Source: Rhodospirillales bacterium
GTDB taxonomy: Bacteria; Pseudomonadota; Alphaproteobacteria; Rhodospirillales; Casp-alpha2
Length of the DNA stretch: 64,000 nucleotides
Direction: 5' to 3'
Assembly: GCA_017644185.1 (NCBI GenBank)
Contig: JAEPMA010000012.1
Location: 49,397 to 113,396, forward strand
Positions 34,067-43,720 of the stretch are shown piece after piece. How positions within the stretch are numbered: the first letter of the stretch is position 1; every line of letters begins with the position of its first letter. The notes beneath the pieces were generated by a model that did no database searches, was not told the DNA's origin, and saw only the letters and a list, made by a program, of their open reading frames with translations. The translations under genes were made by a program, and so were the position numbers.

Positions 34067-34501
34067 TTGGCTGATTCCGGCGCATTACATGAAATTCTCT
34101 TAGTCGACGACGATGGCGCGGACAGGCAGAAAATCCGCCGCATATTGACCCCGATCCAAGGGATCAATGTCACGGAAGCGCATTCTGGCGACCATGCCAT
34201 GCAGATTCTTCAATCGTTGAATCCGGCATTGGTGATCACCGATATCTTCATGCCGAACGTCGATGGGCTTGAGTTTCTAACTCAACTGGCGACGACGGGA
34301 TGGACATTCCCCGTCATCGCGATTACTGGCCTCAACGACAGTCACCACATTGATTTCCTAAAGGTCGCTCAGAGCTTTGGTGCCGTCCACAGCATGAACA
34401 AGGACGAGTTGGAAGAGAAGCTTATCCCTGTCGTGCGCGAAATTCTCAGCCAGTCAGGCGAGGAAGTTAAGGACGACATCAAGAATCGACCGTTTCCCTG
34501 A
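34067..34501 (+). CDS. Stand-alone receiver-domain response regulator
   Basis: 144 residues, receiver domain only. Acidic pocket D14-D16 (LVDDDGAD), phospho-acceptor D59 (VITDIFMP), switch T87 (AITGLN) and conserved Lys K112. No output domain, so it may act by protein binding or phosphorelay. The start is a TTG at 34067, five bases after a strong GGAGG Shine-Dalgarno. An orphan gene facing the convergent pccB; a HPt protein occurs at 7270 but no link is shown. Confidence 0.82.
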   Translation: MADSGALHEILLVDDDGADRQKIRRILTPIQGINVTEAHSGDHAMQILQSLNPALVITDIFMPNVDGLEFLTQLATTGWTFPVIAITGLNDSHHIDFLKVAQSFGAVHSMNKDELEEKLIPVVREILSQSGEEVKDDIKNRPFP

Positions 34502-34547
34502 TAACGACGGACTTCGACGCTCTTGAATCCCGACGAATATGCACCCC

Positions 34548-36080
34548 TTAAAGCGGGATGTTATCGTGCTTCTTCCAGGGATTTTGCAGATCCTTGTTTT
34601 TCAGCATTCGCAAGGACTTACAGAGCCTTTTACGGGTCGAGTGCGGCATGATCACATCGTCGATAAAGCCTCGAGCGCCGGCGATGAACGGATTGGCGAA
34701 CCGGGTCCGGTATTCCTCGGTCCGTTTCGCGATCTTCTCTTCATCGCCGATATCGCCGCGGAAGATGATTTCCACCGCCCCTTTTGGGCCCATCACCGCG
34801 ATTTCGGCGCTGGGCCAGGCGTAGTTCACATCACCGCGCAGATGTTTGGAACTCATGACGTCATATGCGCCACCATAGGCCTTGCGAGTGATCACGGTGA
34901 CTTTCGGCACCGTTGCTTCGGCGTAGGCGAATAGCAACTTGGCGCCGTGCTTGATAATGCCGCCGAATTCCTGGCTGGTGCCCGGCAGGAAGCCCGGCAC
35001 ATCGACGAACGTCACGATGGGAATGTTGAAGCAGTCGCAGAACCTGACAAACCGTGCCGCCTTTTTGGATGAGTCGATATCCAGGCAGCCCGCCAGCACC
35101 ATCGGCTGGTTTGCAACGATTCCAACCGTCGAACCTTCCATCCGCGCAAATCCGATGATGATGTTGCCGGCGTAGCTCGGTTGCAGTTCGAAGAAATCCC
35201 CCTCGTCCACGACCTTGGTGATCAGTTCCTTCATGTCGTAGGGCTTGTTGGGGTTGTCAGGGATCAGCGTATCCAGCGACATCTCGATCCGGTCGTGGGG
35301 GTCCGGGGTCGGGCGGACAGGTGGCTGCTCTTTGTTGTTGAGGGGCAGGAAATCGACGAACCGGCGCAGGTACAAAAGCGCTTCCATATCGTTGACGAAA
35401 GCCCGGTCCGCCACACCCGATTTCGTCGTGTGGGTGATGGCGCCGCCCAGTTCCTCGGCCGTCACCGTCTCGTGCGTTACGGTTTTTACGACGTCCGGTC
35501 CCGTCACGAACATGTAGCTCGTGTCCTCAACCATGAAGATGAAATCGGTCATCGACGGCGAATAGACGGCACCGCCCGCGCACGGGCCCATAATCAGCGA
35601 AACTTGCGGCACGACGCCGGACGCCAGCACATTGCGCTGAAACACTTCCGCATAACCGGCAAGGCTGTCGACGCCTTCCTGGATACGCGCACCGCCGGAA
35701 TCGTTCAAGCCGATCACCGGCGCCCCCACCTTCATCGCCTGGTCCATGATCTTGCAAATCTTGTTGGCGTGGCTTTCCGAGAGCGAACCACCGAACACCG
35801 TGAAATCCTGAGAGAAAACGAACACCGGCCGGCCGTTGACGGTCCCATAACCGGTCACCACGCCGTCACCGGGTGTGGACGTCTCCTGCATCCCAAAATC
35901 GACACAACGGTGCTCGACGAACATGTCCCATTCCTCGAACGAGCCCTCGTCCAGGAATACATCGATACGCTCACGCGCCGTCAATTTACCTTTGGCGTGC
36001 TGGGATTCGATCCGCTTCTCGCCGCCGCCAAGCCGTGCGCGTTTACGCCGTTCCTCAAGCTCCGCGATGATTTCCTGCAT
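34548..36080 (-). CDS. pccB: Propionyl-CoA carboxylase beta (carboxyltransferase) subunit
   Basis: 510 residues. Carboxyltransferase with [42 protein letters not shown] and the second-half [20 protein letters not shown] and [15 protein letters not shown]. This organisation is that of PCC/ACC-beta (PCCB) rather than MCC-beta. It pairs with pccA at 27838. It precedes the convergent receiver gene and follows the ATP12 gene by 53 bases. Confidence 0.9.
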   Translation of the reverse strand: MQEIIAELEERRKRARLGGGEKRIESQHAKGKLTARERIDVFLDEGSFEEWDMFVEHRCVDFGMQETSTPGDGVVTGYGTVNGRPVFVFSQDFTVFGGSLSESHANKICKIMDQAMKVGAPVIGLNDSGGARIQEGVDSLAGYAEVFQRNVLASGVVPQVSLIMGPCAGGAVYSPSMTDFIFMVEDTSYMFVTGPDVVKTVTHETVTAEELGGAITHTTKSGVADRAFVNDMEALLYLRRFVDFLPLNNKEQPPVRPTPDPHDRIEMSLDTLIPDNPNKPYDMKELITKVVDEGDFFELQPSYAGNIIIGFARMEGSTVGIVANQPMVLAGCLDIDSSKKAARFVRFCDCFNIPIVTFVDVPGFLPGTSQEFGGIIKHGAKLLFAYAEATVPKVTVITRKAYGGAYDVMSSKHLRGDVNYAWPSAEIAVMGPKGAVEIIFRGDIGDEEKIAKRTEEYRTRFANPFIAGARGFIDDVIMPHSTRKRLCKSLRMLKNKDLQNPWKKHDNIPL

Positions 36081-36133
36081 GGTCGTGTCCTCAAATCCCT
36101 GAATTCGTGCAACCCGGTGAATGAACCCGAATT

Positions 36134-36856
36134 TTATGTGCGGTGCAAGGTAAGGTAACGTGCCGCCGCCTCGATATCGTTTCTCAGCCCGCGTAAACGC
36201 TGCTCAGCCTCCCGATCGGCGCCCCAAAGCTCACTCTGGTAAATCTCGTCCAGTTGTGACGCATCTGCGGCCCGTTCCCAACCGAGATGGCCATTGATCA
36301 CCGCCATCGTCAGCGCAAACGAACCAGTCGTCTGCACCATGACCGCCATTGCCGCCAGTTCATGATCATCCAAGGTATCGACCGCCGCCAACGCACGTTC
36401 CATCGCCACCGGATCCTGATCCTCAGCAATCAGGCCGGTCGTCGTGCGCAAGGCGATCCCCTGCGCCGTCGCGAGCCAGTCCAGCACGGGCTGCCACTCT
36501 TCAAGCTGGCGGGCGACGAGGTCGGCGGGATTATCGACCCGATAGCACAAAAGATCGGCGCCAGCGTAACGCACCACCTGGGCCGAGATCTCGTCACGGT
36601 TAGGTGCGACCTTGTCGATGGCCGTGCACGCAATTTGCGTCAGAGGCATGGCGTGGGGGTCGATTTTCTCGCCCTGCGCATCCCATTCCGAAGCAATGGC
36701 CTCCGCCAATGCGCGCGTCGCAACAACCACGGAAGCTTTGCCCGGTGTTTTGACCGGTCGCGCGTCAAGCACGATAAGGAAGCCCCCATCTGCGTCTTCG
36801 ACACCGACGTTTTTATAGAACCGCCGGCGAAGCGCCGCGGTCTTGTCTTCAGCCAT
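36134..36856 (-). CDS. ATP12-family F1-ATPase assembly chaperone
   Basis: 240 residues. The N-terminus [29 protein letters not shown] (split here as [10 protein letters not shown] and [13 protein letters not shown]) and [17 protein letters not shown] are typical of the alphaproteobacterial/mitochondrial ATP12 family that binds the F1 alpha subunit during assembly. No ATP synthase genes are in the window. It lies three bases after the AsmA gene's upstream neighbour and four bases before AsmA's stop on the same strand. Confidence 0.85.
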   Translation of the reverse strand: MAEDKTAALRRRFYKNVGVEDADGGFLIVLDARPVKTPGKASVVVATRALAEAIASEWDAQGEKIDPHAMPLTQIACTAIDKVAPNRDEISAQVVRYAGADLLCYRVDNPADLVARQLEEWQPVLDWLATAQGIALRTTTGLIAEDQDPVAMERALAAVDTLDDHELAAMAVMVQTTGSFALTMAVINGHLGWERAADASQLDEIYQSELWGADREAEQRLRGLRNDIEAAARYLTLHRT

Positions 36857-36859
36857 GGT

Positions 36860-38953
36860 TTACTGACCGAACAGCGACTTCAGCCCCTTGGAGACACCGT
36901 CCACGACATCGCCGCTTCCGCTGTCCTGCTTGGCCGGCTCGGAGCCGCCACCGGACGACGATCCGCTGTCGGTTTGCTCCATTTTACCCGGCACAACCGT
37001 TTTCCCGGCCAATGCCGGCGTGCAGTAATCGGTCGTATCGATGGCCCCGGTCGCACGCTTGGCGGCGCTTTCGGCAAGTAACGACAGCCCCATGGTGGCG
37101 AATGCAGCCGCCCCCTTGGCGACGGTCGTCGCGGTATTCCCCAAAAGCGCCCCCTTGTCCAGGGCCCACTCAGGCTCGAGGAAGGTCCCGGTGATCGCCA
37201 CCGGCACGACCGCTGCGCTGGCGAGGCTGGTCTGTTTGGCCCGCGGATCGATGATCAGGTTCAGCTTCTCTTCACGCAAGTCGGCTGTCCCGACCCCGAT
37301 CGCCGATAGCCCGCCCGTCTCGAACACAATCGCCTTGGCGTTGGCGATACCGTCCTTGATATCGAAATGAACGACACCGCATTTGATCGTCTTGTCGTCC
37401 TTGGAATTAAAGCCCGGCAAGGCCGACATCACATCGGACGAGACGATGTTCAGCGCATTGCTGTCGAGCTTGCCGTTTTCGGTGGTCACGAACAGCTTGC
37501 CATTCATGCTCGCCATGATGGCGCGTACAGAAGCGCCCGCCCCCTTCACATCGACATCCGCATCGAGCTTGCCCGACGCAATGTCGGTGATCCCGCGCTG
37601 ACGCAGCAGTTCGCCGTAATCGAGATCGGCGGCGTTAAGCTTGGCGACAAGTGTCGGTACGCTGACGGCGCCGTTCAAACCGACATTGCCCGAAACTTTC
37701 GTCCCGGCGACCACAGCCGAAAACGGATCGACTTGCAGGTTGCCGTTCTTCAAGGTCAGGCGAACCGACACGTCATCGATGTGATTACCCTGCACGACGA
37801 CCTTCTTGCCGTCGAAAGATACCTTCGCGTTCACGGCCTTCAGACCGTCGAGCGGCAACGGGTCTTTCGGGAAGACACGGCCATCGGCTGGCTTCTCCGC
37901 CGGCTTTTCTTCCTTTTGTTCCGACTTCGGCAGCAATTCATCTAAATCGATAAGATTCGACGTCAGCGCCACTTCTACATTCGGGGTCTTACCCAATGAG
38001 GCTTGCGCACTGCCGGCGACATCCGTCTTACCCGCCTGCAGGGACATGCCACTGAGGCTGGCGTTGGTGCCGTCGAATTTGACCTTCGAGGACAAATCGA
38101 TCTTGTCGGCGCCGATCGGCGGCACGTCCTTGGCCTGCGGCGCGACTTCCGCTGCCTCCGACAGGGTCTTCTTCAGGGATGCGATCGCAACGGACAGCTG
38201 CCCATCCACGTTCAGCTTCCCACTAGGTGTCCCGAGCGTGCCCTTGTAGCTGGTCTGAACACCAAGCGCGTTGGCGGTGACATCCACCGGGTAGACGCCA
38301 TCGGCCGACGTCATCTGCGCGACCGACCCAAGGGTGCCTGCGATTTCGAAGACCTTCTCGTTCAAACTACCCTTGGCATCGATCTTGACCGGGGCATCGA
38401 TAGAGCCGGCGGCAGCCGTCAGTTCATCCAGCGCCACGCGTTTCTCGTCACCGGTTACACCGTCTTTGTAGGTGACCTTAATGTTCCGCATCACGACTTT
38501 GTCGACCGAGGGCAGCGCGGCGGCTCCGCCGCTCTCCGAAGGCGCGGCCGGCTCGGCAGCACCGAATTCCCAATTGCCGACACCGTCCTTATTGGTCTCC
38601 GCCAGCAGATCCACACCCTCAACCAGAAGTCGGTTAATAACGACTTGGCCACTAAGCAAGGGGATCAGCGATACTTCAGCCGCAAACCGATCCACCGTGA
38701 CCATTTCCGGCCTGGAGCCCCACGCGGCATTGGAGAAGGTCACCCCATCGACCGCGATCGCGGGGCTGAGAGAGATTTCGAGGTTCAGATCTCCAGCAAT
38801 CGTCAGGTCGCGCCCGGTCGCTTTTTTCGCCTGTTCGGCCACGAGACCTTTGTATTGATTGAAGTCCATCGAACCCAATATCGCGACGCCGGCAATGACG
38901 ACACCGATCAGGACGACGACAACGCCACCTGCGATTTTGATCCACTTGTTCAT
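36860..38953 (-). CDS. AsmA-family protein
   Basis: 697 residues. One N-terminal membrane anchor (about 5-28, IKIAGGVVVVLIGVVIAGVA) followed by a long repeated beta domain and a C-terminal AsmA-like domain ending with a Ser/Gly-rich tail. AsmA-like proteins bridge inner and outer membranes and affect lipid transport. The start overlaps the HAD phosphatase stop by four bases (ATGA), indicating a shared transcript with it and with the ATP12 gene. Confidence 0.85.
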   Translation of the reverse strand: MNKWIKIAGGVVVVLIGVVIAGVAILGSMDFNQYKGLVAEQAKKATGRDLTIAGDLNLEISLSPAIAVDGVTFSNAAWGSRPEMVTVDRFAAEVSLIPLLSGQVVINRLLVEGVDLLAETNKDGVGNWEFGAAEPAAPSESGGAAALPSVDKVVMRNIKVTYKDGVTGDEKRVALDELTAAAGSIDAPVKIDAKGSLNEKVFEIAGTLGSVAQMTSADGVYPVDVTANALGVQTSYKGTLGTPSGKLNVDGQLSVAIASLKKTLSEAAEVAPQAKDVPPIGADKIDLSSKVKFDGTNASLSGMSLQAGKTDVAGSAQASLGKTPNVEVALTSNLIDLDELLPKSEQKEEKPAEKPADGRVFPKDPLPLDGLKAVNAKVSFDGKKVVVQGNHIDDVSVRLTLKNGNLQVDPFSAVVAGTKVSGNVGLNGAVSVPTLVAKLNAADLDYGELLRQRGITDIASGKLDADVDVKGAGASVRAIMASMNGKLFVTTENGKLDSNALNIVSSDVMSALPGFNSKDDKTIKCGVVHFDIKDGIANAKAIVFETGGLSAIGVGTADLREEKLNLIIDPRAKQTSLASAAVVPVAITGTFLEPEWALDKGALLGNTATTVAKGAAAFATMGLSLLAESAAKRATGAIDTTDYCTPALAGKTVVPGKMEQTDSGSSSGGGSEPAKQDSGSGDVVDGVSKGLKSLFGQ

Positions 38954-39627
38954 GAGCTTCGCTCCTCCAAGCTTTTGAGATATCTATTCAAATCGGCCAC
39001 GGTTTCGGCGACCATTTCGGCGCCGGCGGCCATCAAATCTTTCGGGGCATGGTAACCCCACGCAACGCCGAGTGCACGCACCCCGGCATTGGCCGCCATT
39101 TCGATGTCGTACGTCGTATCACCGATCATGACGGTTTCCGAGGGGGCGGCGTCCGTTTCAACCATCGCCAGCTCCAGCATTTCCGGATCAGGTTTGCCTT
39201 TCGCCCTATCCGCTGTCTGCAGGGTCGAGAAAAACCGGCCAAGACCATGATGCGCAAGTGTCGCCTCCAACCCACGCATCGATTTTCCCGTGGCAACACC
39301 CAGGGTCCAGTCGCCCGCCTTCAAATCCTTTAGCAGATCATGCGTTCCTTCGAAAACCGGCTCATCCAGATCGCCACCGCTTCTCATTCTTTGCCAGGAT
39401 ACGGAGTAAGCTTCAACCATAGTCGGAATCGGCGCATTTTCCTCATCGGCCAGCATTTCGATCGCCTGGGCTAACGGTAATCCGACAACACGGCGCACAC
39501 GGGAAATCGGTGGGGGCTGTAGCCCTACGTGAATAAAAGCATCGGTCATGCAGGAATTGATCGCGTGCTGGCTGTCGACCAGGGTTCCATCGCAATCGAA
39601 AACCGCCAGCTTAACTTTGGAAGGCAC
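38950..39627 (-). CDS. HAD-superfamily phosphatase (phosphoglycolate phosphatase-like)
   Basis: 225 residues. HAD motifs: LAVFDCDGTLVDS (nucleophile Asp), GVATGKSMRG (Thr), KGKPDPEML (Lys) and MIGDTTYDIEMAANAGVRALG (acidic pair). Subfamily IA cap. Substrate unknown, phosphoglycolate or a phosphosugar being likely. Start is a GTG at 39627 with GGGAGA upstream. It is the first gene of a HAD-AsmA-ATP12 unit. Confidence 0.87.
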   Translation of the reverse strand: MPSKVKLAVFDCDGTLVDSQHAINSCMTDAFIHVGLQPPPISRVRRVVGLPLAQAIEMLADEENAPIPTMVEAYSVSWQRMRSGGDLDEPVFEGTHDLLKDLKAGDWTLGVATGKSMRGLEATLAHHGLGRFFSTLQTADRAKGKPDPEMLELAMVETDAAPSETVMIGDTTYDIEMAANAGVRALGVAWGYHAPKDLMAAGAEMVAETVADLNRYLKSLEERSS

Positions 39628-39955
39628 GCGGATCTCCCGATCAGGTCGTTTGGTGAACTGTGAGCGGTTTTACCTTAACGTCCACTGTGGATATCCACAA
39701 TGAGCGATGAAGCTTGATTCTCGGTGCTGATGGCAGGCAGAATACACCCCTATAACGAGATACGCGGAAAGCACGCCACACTGGCTGCAGCCGGTATCCA
39801 GGGAGGAGTTTCTTCAGAGAGACTCAAGCTTGATATCTGGGGGTTACGCCCACGCAATTCAGGGCCGGTGCAAATTATTTTGTGCCCGAAGGTTGGGAAT
39901 TGGCGGAGTGGCCCACTTGGATCATTGGATCACTCATCAACATTGGGGACCTAAA
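39628..39955. other. Divergent regulatory region between the HAD gene and the OmpA lipoprotein
   Basis: The gap carries a perfect palindrome TGTGGATATCCACA (39686-39699) preceded by TTTTACCTTAACGTCC (39668-39683), which resembles a degenerate LiuR-type site. No ORF or RNA gene is evident. It should hold the promoters of both flanking genes. Confidence 0.5.
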
Positions 39956-40816
39956 ATGAAGTTTCTGAAATTCGCAATGGCCATCGCACTCCTGCCGCTT
40001 CTCGCGGCGTGTGCTTCTGGCCCCGATACCGCGGCGACCAAGGCTATGGCGAACAAAGGTACGCCGTTCCACATGGCGCTGCAGAACGAATATGTCGCGC
40101 TGGCGATGGCCGAAGCCGACGAATGGGATTTTGAAGACGCTCACTACTTCAACAATAAGGCGCTTGCCGCCGCCCGTGGCGAGGACGTCCAGCCACAGCC
40201 GTTGAAAGAGCGCAACATCAAGGGCGATGCCCAATGGGAGTTGGAAGCGGCGCGTCAGGCGCTTCGCGGTGAACTTCTCTCGGGTGCCAAAGACTACGCC
40301 CCGCTGGAAATTGCTCGTGCCCAGGCCATGTTCGATTGCTGGATCCAGGAGCAGGAAGAAGGTGATCAGCAGGAACACATCGATGCCTGCAAGATCGCCT
40401 TTGACGAAGCGCTCAACAAAGCCAGTGGCATGCGTCCGCCGCTGAAGCCGGCCGCTTCGGCGCCGATGCCGGCCAAGCCACTGCCCGGACCGTTCGTGGT
40501 CTACTTCGATTTCGACAGCTTTGAACTTTCCGCGACCGGTGCCGCCGTCGCCAAGGAAGCTGCCGAAGCCGCGAAAGCAGCTGGTGCCGGTAAGGTCATC
40601 GTGACCGGTCATACCGACACGAAGGGTAACAGCGATTACAATGAAGGCCTTTCCCGGGCCCGTGCCGCCGCTGTTCGCAACGCACTGATCGAAGGCGGTC
40701 TGACCCGCGATCAGGTTGAGCGTTCGGGTGCAGGCGAGACGTTCCCGGACAAGGCAACCGGCGACGGCGTCAAAGAACCGCTGAACCGCCGCGTGGTGAT
40801 TACACTGTCCCGCTAA
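39956..40816 (+). CDS. OmpA-family lipoprotein
   Basis: 286 residues. Lipoprotein signal with lipobox LLAAC around residue 20, an alpha-helical N-terminal domain (about 30-160), a Pro/Ala linker and a C-terminal OmpA domain (about 178-286) with VVYFDFDSFELSATGAAV, VIVTGHTDTKGNSDYNEGL and PLNRRVVITLSR. It should be anchored to the outer membrane and bind peptidoglycan, like Pal. The start follows GGGGAC. A strong terminator at 40845 ends the transcript. Confidence 0.87.
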   Translation: MKFLKFAMAIALLPLLAACASGPDTAATKAMANKGTPFHMALQNEYVALAMAEADEWDFEDAHYFNNKALAAARGEDVQPQPLKERNIKGDAQWELEAARQALRGELLSGAKDYAPLEIARAQAMFDCWIQEQEEGDQQEHIDACKIAFDEALNKASGMRPPLKPAASAPMPAKPLPGPFVVYFDFDSFELSATGAAVAKEAAEAAKAAGAGKVIVTGHTDTKGNSDYNEGLSRARAAAVRNALIEGGLTRDQVERSGAGETFPDKATGDGVKEPLNRRVVITLSR

Positions 40817-40844
40817 GCACGACGACAGTTGATCTCAAAGAGAG

Positions 40845-40876
40845 CGCCGGGCCCGCACGGGTCCGGCGTTTTCTTT
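40845..40876 (+). terminator. Rho-independent terminator of the OmpA lipoprotein gene
   Basis: CGCCGGGCCC-gcac-GGGTCCGGCG (40845-40868) with one mismatch, followed by TTTTCTTT. Confidence 0.88.
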
Positions 40877-40905
40877 ATGTGTTCATCTCAGCCCCGTCCG
40901 ACCGC

Positions 40906-40933
40906 AAAAAAAGGGCCGCCAACAGGCGACCCT
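40906..40933 (-). terminator. Rho-independent terminator of the kinase operon
   Basis: On the minus strand AGGGTCGCC-TGTT-GGCGGCCCT (40933-40912) is followed by seven T. It terminates the histidine kinase transcript at 41101 on the convergent strand. A further palindrome CGCCCGA/TCGGGCG lies at 40986-41012. Confidence 0.85.
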
Positions 40934-41100
40934 AGGGGGAGTGTGACCGTCCCCGGGCAAGCCCGGAAGCGGCGATAGAACTGATCGCCCGACGAGAAAC
41001 CACAATCGGGCGGGATGCCAATCAATTGGCAAAATCAATCGTGAAAATGCTATTTGGCGAACCTGACGTCAGCCTGACGGGACAATCCGAGGGCCGGCGA

Positions 41101-42585
41101 CTACTTCGCGAGGGCGCGGTTTACGGAAGGCTCATCCAGAGGTGGGAAAATCAGCGAAAACTCGGCCCCGCCTGAATCGCTGTGCCCGATCGACACTTGT
41201 GCTTCGTGGATGTCCGCAATCGTCTTGACGATGTGCAATCCCAAGCCGGCGCCGGCTCCTCGGCGATCGGTACGCGTGAACTTCTCGAACAAGCGCGCCC
41301 GGTCTTCGAGCGGGATACCACGTCCCTGATCGGCGATCCGAATCGCAGCTGGATCCTTTTCAAGTCTCACCTGCACGGACGTACCGCGCGACGAATACTT
41401 AATAGCATTCTCAACCAAATTGCGGACAGCATGCTCGACGGCCGCTCCGTCACCGTGGATAAGAATCGGACCGGAATGCCCGTCGAGTTCGAGTGTGCGG
41501 TCTTCCTTGATTGCCAGAGGAGCAAGACTGCTAATCACATCGACGGTGATGGCATATAGGTCGCACCTCGCGTCAGCGGGCAGTAGGAAATGTTCATAGC
41601 GAGTGAGTGTGAGCAACTGCTCGACCATTCGCGCCAGAGTGTCCACCTCGTTCTTGAGGCCCACGACCTCTTTGTCTTCACCCAAATTGTCGAGATTGGC
41701 GCGTAGAACGGCAAGTGGTGTTCTGAGTTTATGGGCTACATTCGCGGCGAAGTCCCGGTGCGTGGTGACGCTTTTCTTTAGCGCTTCCATCGCACGCTTC
41801 ATGTCAGTGATGTCACGCGCCATCATGACCGTGCCACCGTCGGGCAGGCGTTCTTCATCCACATAGAGCCAACGGCCGGTGCCGGCTTCAATCTCGAATG
41901 GACCACTCGTCGTCCTGCGGCGTGCGAGGCGGCGTTTAATCCAATCTTCACTGGATTCCACCGCTTCCGGATAGCGGCCAGAACTCACTTCCGCCCGCAA
42001 CAGATCTTCGAACAAGCTGCCCGGATGCGCCACGTCACCGAGGTCTTTGTTCAATTGCCGGAACCTGGCGTTGGAAATCACCAGCTTGTCGTCTTCATCA
42101 TAGAGAGCGAAATATCCGGATAGCACTTCGATCGCGTCTGCCAACCGGACGTTGGTCCGCTCGACGCGAATCAGTTCTGTAATGTCTTTCGCAATGCCCG
42201 TCGCGCCGGCAAATTCTCCGGTTTTCGGGTCAAAGCGTGGCAGGCCCGATACCGCGAAATGCCGGATCTCACCTTCATACCCTTCGGCTTCAAAACTCTT
42301 ATCGCGAAATGGACGTTTGAAATCGGGCGGCGTCGATTCAGCGCCATCATGCAGGCGGAAGATACCGATATCATCAAAGCTTTTCCCAGTCACCTGAACC
42401 GGATGCGTCCCGAGGCGATCAATGATGCGCTCGGAGACGTAAGTGAAGTTATTGTTGATGTCGGTTTCCCACACCCAATCAGAGATCAGGCGGGTCAAAT
42501 CCTCGAGCCGGCGAAAAGCCTCCGTCGCCCGCTCCTCCTCGGAGCCTGCGATGGATGGCCAGCTTCTTGGACGACGTTCAGCCAT
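41101..42585 (-). CDS. Soluble PAS-PAS sensor histidine kinase
   Basis: 494 residues, no transmembrane segments. PAS1 (about 22-140, DWVWETDINNNFTYVSERII), PAS2 (about 150-262, SGYFALYDEDDKLVISN), HisKA with H285 in ANVAHKLRTPLAVL (K instead of the usual E), then HATPase_c with NLVENAIKYSSRG, IADQGRGIPLEDRARLFEKF and GAGLGLHIVKTI. It should sense a cytoplasmic signal and phosphorylate the response regulator at 43721. It overlaps the DUF2336 gene end by eight bases and may depend on its translation. Confidence 0.9.
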   Translation of the reverse strand: MAERRPRSWPSIAGSEEERATEAFRRLEDLTRLISDWVWETDINNNFTYVSERIIDRLGTHPVQVTGKSFDDIGIFRLHDGAESTPPDFKRPFRDKSFEAEGYEGEIRHFAVSGLPRFDPKTGEFAGATGIAKDITELIRVERTNVRLADAIEVLSGYFALYDEDDKLVISNARFRQLNKDLGDVAHPGSLFEDLLRAEVSSGRYPEAVESSEDWIKRRLARRRTTSGPFEIEAGTGRWLYVDEERLPDGGTVMMARDITDMKRAMEALKKSVTTHRDFAANVAHKLRTPLAVLRANLDNLGEDKEVVGLKNEVDTLARMVEQLLTLTRYEHFLLPADARCDLYAITVDVISSLAPLAIKEDRTLELDGHSGPILIHGDGAAVEHAVRNLVENAIKYSSRGTSVQVRLEKDPAAIRIADQGRGIPLEDRARLFEKFTRTDRRGAGAGLGLHIVKTIADIHEAQVSIGHSDSGGAEFSLIFPPLDEPSVNRALAK

Positions 42586-43717
42586 GGTCCTGGAGGCGCG
42601 TTTCAAGCTCTCTCAGCGCGCCGAGATAATCGGAGCCACGATGCCACATCTTCAGGACATCCACGGCCGCCTTCCTGGGCGTATTGCTGTAAAAAGCTCT
42701 TAACGAGGGGATTTGCGCCTCAACCTCCTCTTTCGTACCGGCCTTTGCCAAATGGCAATACTCGTAGAGTTCAAGGAACTCCTTTTCCGACATGCCGATT
42801 CCCCGGCATGCGATGGCCAACCCCTCACCCCCTTGCTCAAATACGAGCCGCTGGATCAGGTGTTCGCGGAGTTTTGAAACCTGTGCGAAAAGCGCCACGA
42901 ATAGTGGCACCTCCCCCTCTCGAAGCGCGGTCGTCAACATCTCGACTGTAACCAAGCCCTCTTCACGAAGGGCGTCCGCGAGTTCCGCGACTTTTTTCTT
43001 CTGATGTTGACTTGCGGCTGCGATCTCTTCGGCCGTGGCCTGCTCAAGCAACTCGTCGACAGTCGCTTTATCCAGATTGAAATGAGAAATGATATGCTGG
43101 CGAAGTGCCGCAGAAACCCACAGGAACATCTTCTTGGCGAGCTTCGGGGCCAGTTCATCGCGGCTTAGGATCGGCTCCTGGAAACTGTCGACGCGTCTCG
43201 ATTGCTCGACCAGATATTCCATCGTATTCGTCGAAATCCGGGCGTTGGCGTTTTTAAGCAGCGAGATGATCACCGGTTCCCGTCCGGTCTCAACGATCGC
43301 CTCGGAAACATGTTCGGAAACGAACTTCCGCATGGTAATCGCCAGCATGTGCTCCTCGGTCCGGAGCTTGATGACTTCGATCAGATCGGCATCGCGTAAC
43401 AACCCCGATTTTGACAGGATCGGAAAGGCTACATTGATTTCATCATTCGCAAGCTGAGACACAAGGTTCCGCGGTACATCGTCCATCAACGCCAAGCGTC
43501 CCGCGACGGCTTGCCTGACCGAAACCTCGATATCATTGATAACCGTCTCGAGGATCCCATACATTTGGGCGCGCTGACGCTCGCTCAGCACGCTCGATTG
43601 GTTATCGAACAGATCGATAATCACATGGGTCAGTTCCGACCGGCTTTCAGCCGACTTCTGACGCGCCAGTGACATCAGAAATTCAGCGTCGAATTTTCGT
43701 TCGTTCTCGTCGGACAT
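42578..43717 (-). CDS. DUF2336 domain-containing protein
   Basis: 379 residues, predicted to be alpha-helical and soluble. I recognise a DUF2336 protein, a family common in alphaproteobacteria but uncharacterised; it may be built of HEAT-like repeats. Helical stretches include ERQRAQMYGILETVINDIEVS and a QHQKKKVAELADALREEGLV region. No catalytic motif is visible. It lies between the response regulator (3-base gap) and the kinase (8-base overlap), which strongly implies a role in this signalling system, for example as an adaptor or modulator. The ATG at 43717 is used. Confidence 0.8.
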   Translation of the reverse strand: MSDENERKFDAEFLMSLARQKSAESRSELTHVIIDLFDNQSSVLSERQRAQMYGILETVINDIEVSVRQAVAGRLALMDDVPRNLVSQLANDEINVAFPILSKSGLLRDADLIEVIKLRTEEHMLAITMRKFVSEHVSEAIVETGREPVIISLLKNANARISTNTMEYLVEQSRRVDSFQEPILSRDELAPKLAKKMFLWVSAALRQHIISHFNLDKATVDELLEQATAEEIAAASQHQKKKVAELADALREEGLVTVEMLTTALREGEVPLFVALFAQVSKLREHLIQRLVFEQGGEGLAIACRGIGMSEKEFLELYEYCHLAKAGTKEEVEAQIPSLRAFYSNTPRKAAVDVLKMWHRGSDYLGALRELETRLQDHG

Positions 43718-43720
43718 CAA

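Noticed and set aside
39830..39955. A 42-codon extension of the OmpA lipoprotein upstream of 39956.
   Set aside because: The ATG at 39956 starts a proper lipoprotein signal with lipobox; the extension would bury it.
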